Positions 11,481 to 21,926 of a stretch of DNA of 64,000 bases are shown here, piece after piece (position 1 is the first letter of the stretch; each line of letters begins with the position of its first letter). The position numbers and the translations under genes are program-made. This stretch comes from Arthonia radiata (taxonomy: Eukaryota > Ascomycota > Arthoniomycetes > Arthoniales > Arthoniaceae), in assembly GCA_002989075.1 (NCBI GenBank), contig PSQN01000001.1:533760-597759 (forward strand). The letters run 5' to 3'. The notes beneath the pieces are model-generated. The model was not told the DNA's origin, did no database searches, and saw nothing but the letters and a program-made list of their open reading frames with translations.

Positions 11481-13690
11481 TAAAAAGAATAGCTTAATCT
11501 AATTATAATAGCTCTAAGCTAATTAATAGCCTAAATACTAGCCTAATTAAGCCTAGTTCTAATTGAAAAGATAATCTAGAAGAAGATCTAGAAGAATAAA
11601 GTTTAGAAGATTAATTAAATATATTAGTTCTTAGCCCTAATCTTGATAGTAATAGTAGTAAAAATAACTTAGCTACCAAAACTAGATATTCTAATAAATC
11701 TATTAAATTCAGATCTAGTAAGACTAGATCTAATAAAACTAGATCTAGATCTACTAGTCTAGTTTTAGATACTATAGAATATACTACTAATAATCATTAA
11801 ACTTAGTCTTCTATAGATAAGCTAGGTTAATTTTATTTTACTAGATAACATAGCTAGAATTATCTAAATTATCTAAATAAACTTAAGTTTTTTCTAAATT
11901 ATAATCAAGTAGTATATATTAGCTTAGAATACTAGAATAGATATAAGATACTTAAATAAAGCTTACATTTAAATCTTTAGATTTATTTTAGTATACAAGT
12001 TTTAAATATTAAGCTTTAGAACCTTTAGTACTAGTATAAAGTTAAACATGGTATTTAAATATAACATAAAATTATTCTATTTTTAGAAATTATAATCTAG
12101 ATTAATCTTAATCTAAACTAAAAACCGGATCGATAGATTAGCTCTATATATAATCTAAACTAAACTAAACTAAACTAGATTGATCTAGATTGATCTAGAT
12201 TAGTAGAAACAATATAATATAGTATACTAGTCTAAGCTATAGCTATAATTAATGTTTTCAAATAGTTAAGTATATTATTATATTTTATTCTCTCTATAAT
12301 AAAACTAGACTTTTTAAGAAGTACTAAATAATGTATATTAATTAGCTATTTGTAGTTTATATACTAGTAGCTTAAGCTACCTACTAGTTTATTATAAGTA
12401 GTATACTAAATTAATTATATACTATATATAAAATTGAATATAAATTAATATAAAATTAGCGGCCCTTTTAGAGGCTAGAAACTTAAGAGTAAATAGAATA
12501 AAAGATAAAGAAGAAGAAGATTTTTAGCTAAAGATAGTATTAGGAAGAAAAGTAGTAAATCAAAAGTAGATAAGTTATATATATAAGTATAATTAAATTA
12601 TATATATAACAGTAGGGCGTATTAAGGGTTTTCTAGTTGAAGGTTAGTTATAATCTAGATAAGAATATTTAGAGTATTAACCTACCATATTTAATTCTAG
12701 TTCTAATCTAGATTATAATATATAGTAAGTAAAGATAATATAGCTATAGTACTAATACTAGATACTAAAATAGATCTAGATATACTAGTATAGTTCTAGA
12801 TACTATAGAGCAAAGTAGTATATAGTATAGTACTACTAAGTAATAAATATAATCTTCTATAAATAACCTAGCTAATATAATTTTATTCTACTATATAAAG
12901 AATAAAGCTAAATATATATAAATAAAGATACTTGAACTTATATACTATACTATATTAGTAGTAAATATAAGCTCCATATACAAAGTAATCAATTCTACTT
13001 TCAACTTTAGATATTTAGTAAATCATTCTTAGGGTATAAATCTAGAGTCTTTTCAGTAGTAGAGCTAGATTTAATATAATATCTAAATAAGAATCTTAAT
13101 AAACTAATAAATTAGTTCTATATAGACTCTAATCTAAATTTAGGCTAAAAAAGATATTCTAGATTAGTTTCAGATTACTAGAATCAACTAAGTATACTAG
13201 ACTAGTAACTTAATACTCTAGATTACTAAATAGTCTTAAGTACTACTTTAGATTTCTAGTCTTAGTTATTACTCTAGATTAATGATATTTACTAATAATA
13301 TTTACTAAAAATATAAATTATTCATAATTATTCATAATCTTAGTTTCTAAATAAGTAATCTAGTTTAATAGTTTAATTAAACATTTCTTTAGTAATCTAA
13401 TATATGTAAGTCGTTTTTTAGTAATATAGATAAACAATCTACCTAATCCAATAGCCTTAAATAGAACTACTAAAAGTAATTATATTAGCTCTAAGATTAT
13501 CTTAGTAGTAGTATATAGAAATACTATACTATAGTAGTATTTGTAGCTCTAAAATATATCTTATAATTTAGATAATATCTCTTTATCTAATAAGTATTAT
13601 AGTAATACTACTGATAGTATCTTTATTTCTTCTAAAAGCTTATTTGAATACTATATTTATACTTGGGAGATAAATAGAACCTTAGCCTTA
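11481..13690. other. AT-rich RIP-degraded sequence to the island edge
   Basis: No coding motif is seen. It contains short oligomer runs (CTAAACTAAA-type near 12,150-12,180, and GATCTAGATT repeats just after) and inverted-repeat motifs at 12,089-12,119 and 12,695-12,720. Base composition switches abruptly to ordinary gene-like GC between about 13,680 and 13,780. Confidence 0.75.
12089..12119 (-). repeat. Inverted-repeat partner of 1,680-1,710
   Basis: Near-perfect reverse complement of 1,680-1,710. It is followed by a stretch (about 12,136-12,165) that also matches about 1,636-1,665 directly, so the two places share a composite repeat. The identity of the parent element is unknown. Confidence 0.5.
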
Positions 13691-13769
13691 TAAAGTATAT
13701 ATGACGGTAGATATAGCAAGCACCTCAATACACTAGTGTATCTCGTTTACTAGACCTATGTGTCCATGT

Positions 13770-14761
13770 TTACATCCACTGCTTGTTTCCAAACTGCGAG
13801 ACAAACGCACCACCATAGCCACCGTCGATGCTGATCTTCTCCCATGTCGACCTATTGGTTCGGACGGCTTCGTCGACAGGGGTGGGGCCCTTGAAATGAG
13901 GAGCATAGGTTGAAAGCTTGCCCATAAATCCCGTCAAGCCTTGGACCTGTTCCGGAGTTGCTACGGGTTTGTATTAGTAAATTGTCTGGATGCTTCGGAC
14001 TTGACAGGGATGGGTACCATTCGCAAAGTGGCCCACCTCGACCACTCCCGGGCTGATACTCACGAAGAGCACACCGTCTTTCTTGTACTGCGCGTTGAAC
14101 TTGCCCACAATGACGTTCATGGCGGCCTTTGAGGCCGAGTACAAAGCACTTGTGTCAATCTCGAAATCATTGATAAAGTCGAGGTCAGCATGACCACTGG
14201 ACATGGTGATGACCTTCTTGACTTTGCCCTTCATGACAAGAGGGAGGTACAGGTTGAAAAGATGGATGTTGCCAGTGACATTGGTCTGGAACGACTTCAA
14301 TGCAACATCGTCCAGCTCATCGGCCTTGTCGCCCCTGTTGGACACACAGTGTTAACCACAGACCAGCCCGGATTGTAGCTAGAGCGAGGGTGACCTACAA
14401 TGCGCCGATGGGCTCATAGGCGTCGAAGTGGGACAGAAAAGCTCCATTGGCAACCAGGTAGTCGATACCACGCTCGCCAACAATCTCGGCAGTGTCGGCA
14501 GCGGCTTGCTTCAGACTGGCGTGGCTGGTGAGGTCTGCATGGAGAATATGGACATTGGAACGCTTGCCCAGCTCTGCTTCTACCTGCTTCTCAGTTGCAG
14601 CTTTGTCGCGGACTAGACCGATGACCAGGTTGTTCGAGTCCTCCGAGATCTGCTCGACGAGCTCGAACTACGCTGGGTTGAGCACAAACAATGCGTGACA
14701 TGGTATAATGTAGGCTCACCCCGATTCCCTTCGACACCCCAGTGATGACGTACACGGACAT
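13770..14761 (-). CDS. Short-chain dehydrogenase/reductase (4 exons)
   Basis: Model: exons 14761-14720, 14667-14399, 14334-14018 and 13960-13770 give 272 residues, with introns of 52, 64 and 57 bp; the last has an ACTAAT branch sequence. The ATG is chosen because translation opens directly with the Rossmann strand and TGVSKGIG (residues 7-14). N122, S150 and the YSASK pair Y169/K173 complete the classical SDR catalytic set. It resembles the C-factor/carbonyl-reductase-like SDRs common in fungi, but the substrate cannot be predicted. It is the first intact gene beside the transposon island and is divergent from a Zn2Cys6 regulator with 601 bp between start codons, so co-regulation is plausible. 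Confidence 0.85.
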
Positions 14762-15362
14762 TTTTGGAAGATTCCGATTCGGTATGGGATGCAAAGCAGA
14801 ATGCTGAACGATGATCTGCGTTGTGAGTCCACGTTGGAGCCTTCTTATACAAACACTATTATCTGTGCTACCTCACTGCATCCGTGCGACGCCCTGAGAG
14901 CTAGCCCGCCGAAGGTGCGGGTCCGTTTTATCTACCGCCGGTGGGCTCTTGTCCGCAGCGATCTAGTACACCATGTATTTACAGTGTGACCTTAGGATAC
15001 ATTGTCGTTTTCTTTGGGCAGAAAGGTATCTTTTCTCGCAACGGAAATGTGGCGACTTGATATGACCATGGTGAGGAAGAAGCACCCGCCGATTGAATGG
15101 TCGACGAAAACCGCGCTTGCCTCTATATCATCACACCATCTTGCCTCATCAATGTGAGACTCTGTGTCCTCGATATTGGACCCCCTACATCAATATTGCG
15201 GACTAGGCTCCGCCCTTCGGGTTAGCGTGCGGACGATTACCCAATCAACATGGGTCCGCACCCAGCCGATGACAAATGTGCGCCCCCATACTACGGTACG
15301 CCTCTTGACTTCCGCCGCGGACAAGATGAGAGGAAAACGCCAAGGGAACATGTCCTTTGACG
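14762..15362. promoter_or_regulatory. Shared divergent promoter with four TGCGGAC sites
   Basis: This non-coding interval separates the SDR and the Zn2Cys6 gene. The 7-mer TGCGGAC occurs exactly four times: 15,197-15,203 and 15,228-15,234 on plus, 14,951-14,957 and 15,254-15,260 on minus. The 15,228 and 15,254 copies form an inverted pair with a 19-bp spacer. CGG is the usual half-site of Zn2Cys6 proteins, so these are candidate operators for the adjacent regulator. That link is inference. Confidence 0.5.
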
Positions 15363-16643
15363 ATGCCGACGCACGTGGAATCGAACGCCTGCAGCGCCTG
15401 TGCGAGGTCGAAGCGGAAATGCGGTCGGCAGATGCCGTCGTGCGCACGATGCGCGGATAGGGGCAGGTCCTGCGTCTATCCTTCGTCGAGAGGCAGAGCA
15501 GCTTCCTCTCCTCGGCCATTGCTTTCCGATGCGTTCGGAGGCTCGGCGCCGCGAGTGGAGGATGGACTGCTTGCTGAGGTCGTGGGCAACATCCCCCGCA
15601 CCGCAGACCTGGCCCTTGCAGACGACCTTATGTTGGACCTGGCGTTCCCACTTATAGACAGTGACATCAATGCCACGTCGTCTCCCATTCGAAATACCAG
15701 CACACCAGCAATCAGGCCCGACTGGTTCCTTGCGCCCGAGACGTGGACAATATCCCACAGAGCGGACACCTCGGCCGCTGGACTAGTTGGCAAGGCGACC
15801 ACGAAAACGTACTTGGCGGTGCTGCAGTCTTGGTTCGAACGCTGGGTCACCACCGGCAGCAATCCTTTCATCCATCCCTGTCTGTACAGTGCAAGCTTTC
15901 CAGCGTGCGTGCAGGTCGCGTATGCCACGCTGGCTAGCTATATCTACCGAACACCCGCAAACACGGACACCGTCCTCCAAATTGTGGAGGACAGGTCGAA
16001 CGAGTTACTCCGGGAGAATGGAGCTGTTCGGGATAGGGTTGGCGCGGAGGAGTGGGCCGATAGAGGGGAGCAAGATGTTGACCTGTTCGCGCAGCTAACA
16101 AGGCTGCACGCGCTCATGGTCTACCAGATTATCGGCCTCTTCGATGGCGATGTCCGCTCTCGTCACGTCGCCGAAGGCCACGTTGCCGTCCAGAATAGCT
16201 GGATCGCCAAGCTTTTTCGCTCGGCCGCAAAGGCATTGTCAAACACCCACGCCGTCGCCGCGCATCTTGTCGGCTGTCTGCCAACGCCGTCCACCTACTC
16301 GCAGCAACAGTGGTATTTGTGGATCCTCTCGGAGAGCATCCGCCGCACCTGGCTCGTCGCCGCCAGCATATCCTGCGTCTTTTCCGCGCTGCAGCAGCGC
16401 TGGTCGACTTGCCCCGGCGGCGTCATGTTCACGAACCGCAGCGGCCTTTGGGACGCCGCGAGCGCCACCGAGTGGGAGAAGCAGTGCTTGGGAAGGAATG
16501 TGGCGTTCCTGCAGCGCTTCGAATGCGCCAGACTCTTCGATGACGCGGATCCCGCGGACATTGACGAGTTCGGCATGGCCATGTTGGACATTACTTTCAA
16601 CGCTGAGTTGTTACAAAAGTGGAGGGACAGAAGCGGTGGCTGA
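15363..16643 (+). CDS. Zn2Cys6 (C6) fungal transcription factor
   Basis: This single-exon gene encodes 426 residues. The N-terminus holds the binuclear zinc cluster with Cys at 10, 13, 20, 27, 30 and 37 (C-x2-C-x6-C-x6-C-x2-C-x6-C) and basic residues KRK between the second and third Cys. The rest is an aromatic- and leucine-rich activation/regulatory region of the type seen in short C6 factors, without a clear coiled coil. The ATG at 15363 is the first in frame; the frame stays open a little upstream but has no ATG there. The length is typical of pathway-specific regulators. It is divergent from the SDR and is probably its regulator, by position only. Confidence 0.9.
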   Translation: MPTHVESNACSACARSKRKCGRQMPSCARCADRGRSCVYPSSRGRAASSPRPLLSDAFGGSAPRVEDGLLAEVVGNIPRTADLALADDLMLDLAFPLIDSDINATSSPIRNTSTPAIRPDWFLAPETWTISHRADTSAAGLVGKATTKTYLAVLQSWFERWVTTGSNPFIHPCLYSASFPACVQVAYATLASYIYRTPANTDTVLQIVEDRSNELLRENGAVRDRVGAEEWADRGEQDVDLFAQLTRLHALMVYQIIGLFDGDVRSRHVAEGHVAVQNSWIAKLFRSAAKALSNTHAVAAHLVGCLPTPSTYSQQQWYLWILSESIRRTWLVAASISCVFSALQQRWSTCPGGVMFTNRSGLWDAASATEWEKQCLGRNVAFLQRFECARLFDDADPADIDEFGMAMLDITFNAELLQKWRDRSGG

Positions 16644-17056
16644 TGGTTGAAGCGCAAGCGCCATCAGAAAGCACCGCAGCTATACCCCGCCTCACGACTG
16701 CGGCGTCTGGACCACACGTGCGACCGCGTCAAGTCGACGGCTGAAGGCGGCACAGCCATCTCGACAGCGGACAACCGCTTCCAAGCAACATAAAAGTGAA
16801 GCAATCGTTTTACACAACATGCGCCCAAAAATACGGTACTCACGACATGCACGACGAGATGAAGAAGAAAGGCTGTCGAAGAGATAAACATTATGATTAT
16901 CGACATGTTAAGGAGTGGTAGAAAAGGAGATACGTGACCTGTACATCATATCCAACAGAACTTGCTTGCGCTCTACTCCCCACTCTCACAAATAATCTCT
17001 CTTCGCGGTGCGCAAATTCACGCCTCGCAGCCGAGACTGCTTCAAGCAAGAGTCCT
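16644..17056. other. Intergenic, between convergent genes
   Basis: The interval holds the 3' regions of the Zn2Cys6 gene and the But2-domain gene. I see no coding or RNA feature in it. Confidence 0.6.
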
Positions 17057-18831
17057 CTAGTGCGGCAGCACATACAGACCGATGGGGCAGGGGTTGTAGT
17101 CCTGGAAGAACTCCAGCGCCAGTGACCCGGTACCCTTGACACCATAGCCAGTGGTCTGGCCAGCGGCACAGGCACCGCTCTTTACGGTGAAGCTCTGGCC
17201 AGCAAAGGCATGCCACGAGCCGACGAGAGTCACGTGAGGCGCCGGTCCAGGCGCGTTGGCAGTGATCCCCTTCTCGAGCTGAGAGAACTGCAGGTCGCCG
17301 CTGCCCGAGAGGTTGAAAAAGCTTGTCTGGAGCTGGTTCTGGGTCGGGAGGGTAATGACGAGATCGCAAGTCTTGCCAGCGTAAGACTGGGGGATGTCAA
17401 AGTTGAAGTAAGCAGTCTCGGAGGCGCTCATGGTGGCGTTGTACGTTGGCCCGGAGGTCTTGCCGCTGGCATCGCTGTCGACGATGAGGTGTGGGTACTG
17501 GTAATCCTTACCTTCGAGAGTCAGTGGGCACGCGGATGCGGGGTGAGTCGCTGACGGCCTGCTGGTAGGGACTGATGTGGTCGCGTTACGGTAGATGGGC
17601 GCTCCAAGAGACACGGAGGGAGCTGGAGTGTACTGAGGCTGGCCAAGGGACACGGAGGGAGCGGGAGTGTACTGAGGCTGACCGGCAGAGACCGAAGGGC
17701 CGGACGGGATCGGCGTGTATGATGGTTGATCAACAGCGACCGTTACGGTAGAGGTGATGGTGACGGTGCTCGCAGGCGGGCAGACATTGCCGCTAGTCTG
17801 GACACTTAGTGCAGTTGTGACACTGTCCTGGACCACAATGGGAGTGGCACTGCCGCTCTGCTGCGCAGTGGTAGCCGATGGGGCCGCCGGACCAGGAGTG
17901 GGGTGAGAGGCTGGCTGCAAGGTCTTCAAGGTCAAGATGCCGCTTTCAGATACGCAAGAGGCGCTCCCTGGGTAGCTATCAGCTGGGTTACAGGCAAAGC
18001 CAGACGAAGAGTGTGCCGAGCTGGGTTGTAGGGGCGAGTATGTCGCCGAAGGAGTGGTGGACGCCGAATAAGACAAGGTCAAAGAGCCGCCTTTCGAGGT
18101 GCAGACAGCGTTGGGGTAGCTATGAGCTGGATTGCATGCATACGTCGATGAAGATGCGGACACAGAAGAGGTGGTGAGCGTCAAGGAACCGCTCACGGAG
18201 GTGCAAGTCACGCCCTGAGAACGTTCGAGTCAGCGAGAAAGTCCATGATCAAATTGCTACTCATCTCACGACCCTAGCAGTCCGCATATCATTGTATAGA
18301 ATGGAAGGACTCACGGCTGGGTAAGAGTGCGCCGGGTTGCAGGCATAGCCAGTCGACGAAGCGCCAGGGGCGGACGTGACGGAAGTCTTGGGGACTAGAG
18401 CGCCTCCGACAGTCGCGCAGTCCTCGCGTGCCGGATTGCAGGCAAATGTAGATGAGGAGGAGGGAACAGAGGTCGCAGGTGCTTTGAGCGTCAACGAGCC
18501 CGATTCAGAGACACAACTGGATCCGCCGGGATAGGAGTGCTGCATTGATCGCGTCAGTAGATTGAGTTCAATGATGCGTTTGCGGATGACCTACCGCTGG
18601 ATTGCAGGCGTAAGTGGAAGACGACGTTGAGGCGGAGGTCATAGACGTCTCAAGTGTCAAAGAGTCTCCTTCCGACACACAGCTTTGACCGTTCGGATAA
18701 GAGTGCGCTGGGTTGCAGGCATATGTTGCTGAAGAAGAGGGTGCTGGAGTAGTGGAAGCTCCGTACGCGGCTTGAGGTATGGCGTTGACTGCCACAAGTC
18801 CATAGGCAACGAGAGGAAGTATATAGCCCAT
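17057..18831 (-). CDS. Secreted But2-domain protein with CNPA repeats (3 exons)
   Basis: Model: exons 18831-18595, 18539-18315 and 18214-17057 (introns 55 and 100 bp) give 539 residues. It starts with a signal peptide (MGYILPLVAYGLVAVNA). Six copies of a ~35-45-residue module follow, each with YACNPAHSYP then C-[ST]-x-x-GSLTL; the third copy is degenerate. Next come a Ser/Thr/Pro-rich linker with QPQYTPAPSVSLG repeats and a C-terminal But2 domain of about 160 residues (YPHLIV, FNFDIP, YAGKTCDLV, FFQDYNPCPIGLY). The But2 domain is widespread in secreted or wall-associated fungal proteins. Both introns fall inside repeat modules, one after CNPA and one after HSYPA. It is likely a cell-wall or extracellular protein; no enzymatic role is indicated. 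Confidence 0.85.
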
Positions 18832-20136
18832 CCTTGCGGATTTTGATTACAGGTTGTGAACGTGAAACACTATTGACGCAAAACAAAGATCGAATGTACG
18901 GATGATGGAATGGTGTATGAAGATGAGTACTGCAAACCGACGAAAGGCTGCACTTTATATGCCTTGAACAGCATCACTCACATATTCTACGGTACGGGTT
19001 GAGCAGATCCACAGTCTCGTATCAGTGACGACGAGAGGCATTTGTTGACAGCCATCGCTCCGTGTGGGAGGTCGTCCAAGATGGAGCGCAGACGTAGTGG
19101 CCGTGCAGCTTCGCAGGCTGTCATAAGTTGCACACAGCGGTTCGCAGAGCAAAACGAGAGCGACAAGAAGCGAGACAACGCTCAAAGTGGAACAATGAGA
19201 GCTGGATTGAGAAGTGGATGGAGTGTAAAAGTTTGAAAGGAGAGCCTTGGCGAGGGTGGCGGCCAAAGTGAAGTCCAGAATGCCAAGACTCCACATCCCA
19301 CAAATCCATCCTCCACAAAGCATCCCCTTTGTTCCTCTGTCTCAGCCATCGTCATGATCGCCAAAATACCTCGTGCAGTTATTCATAGCATGAGCAGATT
19401 CAATGCCTTTCATGAGCGTTTCTTTCGAAGCGACCAACCTCTGAACCGACGTGAGGAGCGCCTAGGAAGCCTGGATCGAGCCTGATAGCGTTGAGCTTTG
19501 ATACCCAGTTCGTATTCCTAACGACGCCCAGCTCCCGCTTACCAGAGCCGAGTGAAAGCTTTGCTACACACAGAATCGAGCGGAGATGGGGCTCCGATTG
19601 CCACGGACCCTGCAGGCCACCGTCTGTTTCTAGCAGTCTCCGGCCATCATGAACTGTTCACAGCCGTTTGGTGTTTGGTGAGGCGACGGAAGCAAGCGCA
19701 TTTTCTGGCTTCCTCATTCCATCAGTCTTCCTTCTGGGCTCGTGGGAGACGGCTTCCTCGTCTGTGGCCGGGCCGAATAGCAAAACGTGCTCACATTGAC
19801 TTTGGAGTAGTCACATCTACTCGGCCTAGTTTTCAGTCTGTAAAGTCAAAGATTGGCGTTTATTATCCGTTTTACCGCCAGGCTTTGGAATACCTAGTGA
19901 TCAATGACCTTTTCATGTGCAACAAAACCTGCAGAAAGCACCTCTTAGTTCTCCGAATGACTAGGTCAGCGCTAGACAGACTGGAAACAGTCTTCGACTT
20001 GGACGCAAGAGCGAATTGACAAGCACTGCATCTACTCGAAATGAACATATTGGATATTGGTCTGGTCTCTTGAGAGCCATGGTTCTATTGCGTCTATCCA
20101 ATGCTCCAGCTCGACCAACTTGGATGTGCTGCAAGC
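18832..20136. other. Intergenic, no gene supported
   Basis: The region holds the promoter of the But2-domain gene and the 3' flank of the Gfo/Idh gene. A 155-codon open frame at 19,552-20,019 shows no family features, no splice context and unconvincing composition, and is not called. Confidence 0.6.
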
Positions 20137-21413
20137 TCACAACTTCGACTTCACCTTCTCACCGTTGATGCGTCTACCTAGCTCATCGAATCGCACGACT
20201 TCACCGCTCTTCAAACTGTCCTGCAGCGCCTCACCAATAATCAACGCATCCACCGCTCCTTGGAAGTCAAACGGCAGCTGGCCATCTGTCAAGCACGCTT
20301 CCGTGAACTCGTTCGCCTCGGTCACGAACGCCTCACTGAAGCGTCCATAGTATGTCTGCGGAATCTCACGTCGCAAACCATCGCTCTGAGCGATCTCCAC
20401 GAGGTTGGCTTGCGGTTGAGCATTGACGGTGAGTTTACCATTGGTGCCGATTATTTCGGTCTGATCATGCTGACCATGGGGGAACGTGCGGGTCGAATAG
20501 ACGTATGCCATCTTCCCGTTCCAGAACTGTCGCCATTGGCCTCGGGTTTCATTTATGGGAAGCAGGGGATGTGGAACATACTTCGATCATACCCATACCG
20601 TTGTCCACATCACCCCACTGCTTCATCTCAGGGTGCAGGGCAGTGATGCCGATAGCATAGCAGCTCTTGACTATGCTATCCTTGCCGAAGAACCACAGCG
20701 CCAGGTCAATGTCATGAATATTGGCATCTACAAAGATGCCTCCACTGGACTTGCTGTAGCCGATGAAGTAGCCGTCTGGTCGCGTGCGATCGCCAGTCTG
20801 CGAGCGGACTATGCAGGCACGGCCAATGTCGCCGCTTGAAACACGCTCGTAAGCATCGCGGTAGGAAGCATCGAAGCGGCGAGAGAAGCCGCATAGTACT
20901 TTGAGATGCGGCTTGCGCTTTGCGGCGTCGATGACTGATTGAGACTGCGCCGGACATGTTAGACTACTAGCATGCTGATGGCATGCCTATATGTAATAAG
21001 ATGATGGCAATGCGCTGAACGTACAATGTCGACGCTGGTGCTGATTGGCTTCTCACACAGCACGTGCAAGTTGGCTTCGATGGCTTTTACCGTCTGCTCG
21101 GCATGCACTGTGGTGACAGTAGCAATGCAGACGGCTTCGAGCCCCTCGTGCTTGAGCATCTCATCGTAGTCTCTGTAGAGAGTCACGCCGTACGGCTCGA
21201 GCTCTTTGCGTCCCCATGCAAGCTCTTTCTCGTCTGGTGTGAAAGCTGCAACTAGATTGGCGCGAGGAGTTTTTGAGAGAAAATGCAGAGCATGCCGAGC
21301 CTACACGGCCTCAGCAACTGTCAGTTTATAGTATTGAGAATTTGTAGCTCTTTACGTACGCCCATGCGACCTAGACCGGAGACGGCTACGTTGAGCTTGC
21401 GAATAGTTGCCAT
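20137..21413 (-). CDS. Gfo/Idh/MocA-family dehydrogenase, inositol-2-dehydrogenase-like (4 exons)
   Basis: Model: exons 21413-21360, 21300-21025, 20944-20582 and 20526-20137 (introns 59, 80 and 55 bp) give 360 residues. The N-terminal Rossmann fold has GLGRMG (13-18), the conserved EKPIS with catalytic Lys102, and GGIFVDANIHDIDLA in which D183 and H187 correspond to the Asp-x3-His pair of inositol dehydrogenases. The C-terminal half has the family's beta-sheet domain. Members oxidise a sugar or inositol hydroxyl with NAD(P)+. Its place four genes from myo-inositol oxygenase favours an inositol or sugar-acid substrate, but scyllo-inositol, glucose and dimeric-sugar dehydrogenases share these motifs. 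It is in tandem, 513 bp downstream of the zinc dehydrogenase. Confidence 0.9.
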
Positions 21414-21926
21414 TGTGGCTGTGTGAAGTATCGAAATTGGACGTATACTTCGGCGCAACCTCGAGTACAACCAAATGCAATGTGAGAGTGCAATGAAGGT
21501 CTCGGTGGAGAATTTGAAAGAAGGCGTGGCTCCAGCTGGAACAGCAGTCTTTCCGTGCTCTGATCACGGAGGCTTTGTATCTCCGTCAGCGGCAAATATG
21601 TCTCTTGCCCAAGAGTGCTCAACAACAGTCCGTGAGGCTTGAGACACGCTGCAGTCCACCGCCGTATCTAAGCTTCTTGAGGCATGCGGGCGATGTTGTG
21701 GGTCAACTCCCACAAGTTTTTCGCGAGGGAGCTCGCGGGCCGGAAGAACATACTCCGGTGGTCCTCTGCGGCGACGACTCGAAGGCACTGTCCCGACCGA
21801 AGGTATGGGTATCCATTCCTGGCATTGACAGTGCTTGCCTCTGCCCGCGAGGAACGCTAAGAAAATGCTCCATGACACCTCTTTGCGGACAGACTTGCCT
21901 TTTCCAAGGCAATTGAATGGCGGGGA
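21414..21926. other. Intergenic between tandem dehydrogenase genes
   Basis: The interval contains the promoter of the Gfo/Idh gene. Short frames here lack family features and no gene is called. Confidence 0.6.

Noticed and set aside
13770-18831. Secondary-metabolite gene cluster around the Zn2Cys6 regulator
   Set aside because: No polyketide synthase, NRPS, terpene cyclase, P450 or transporter lies nearby; only the SDR and a wall protein flank it.
19552-20019. 155-codon plus-strand open frame
   Set aside because: No recognisable motif, low-quality composition and no splice or promoter context; it overlaps no conserved feature.
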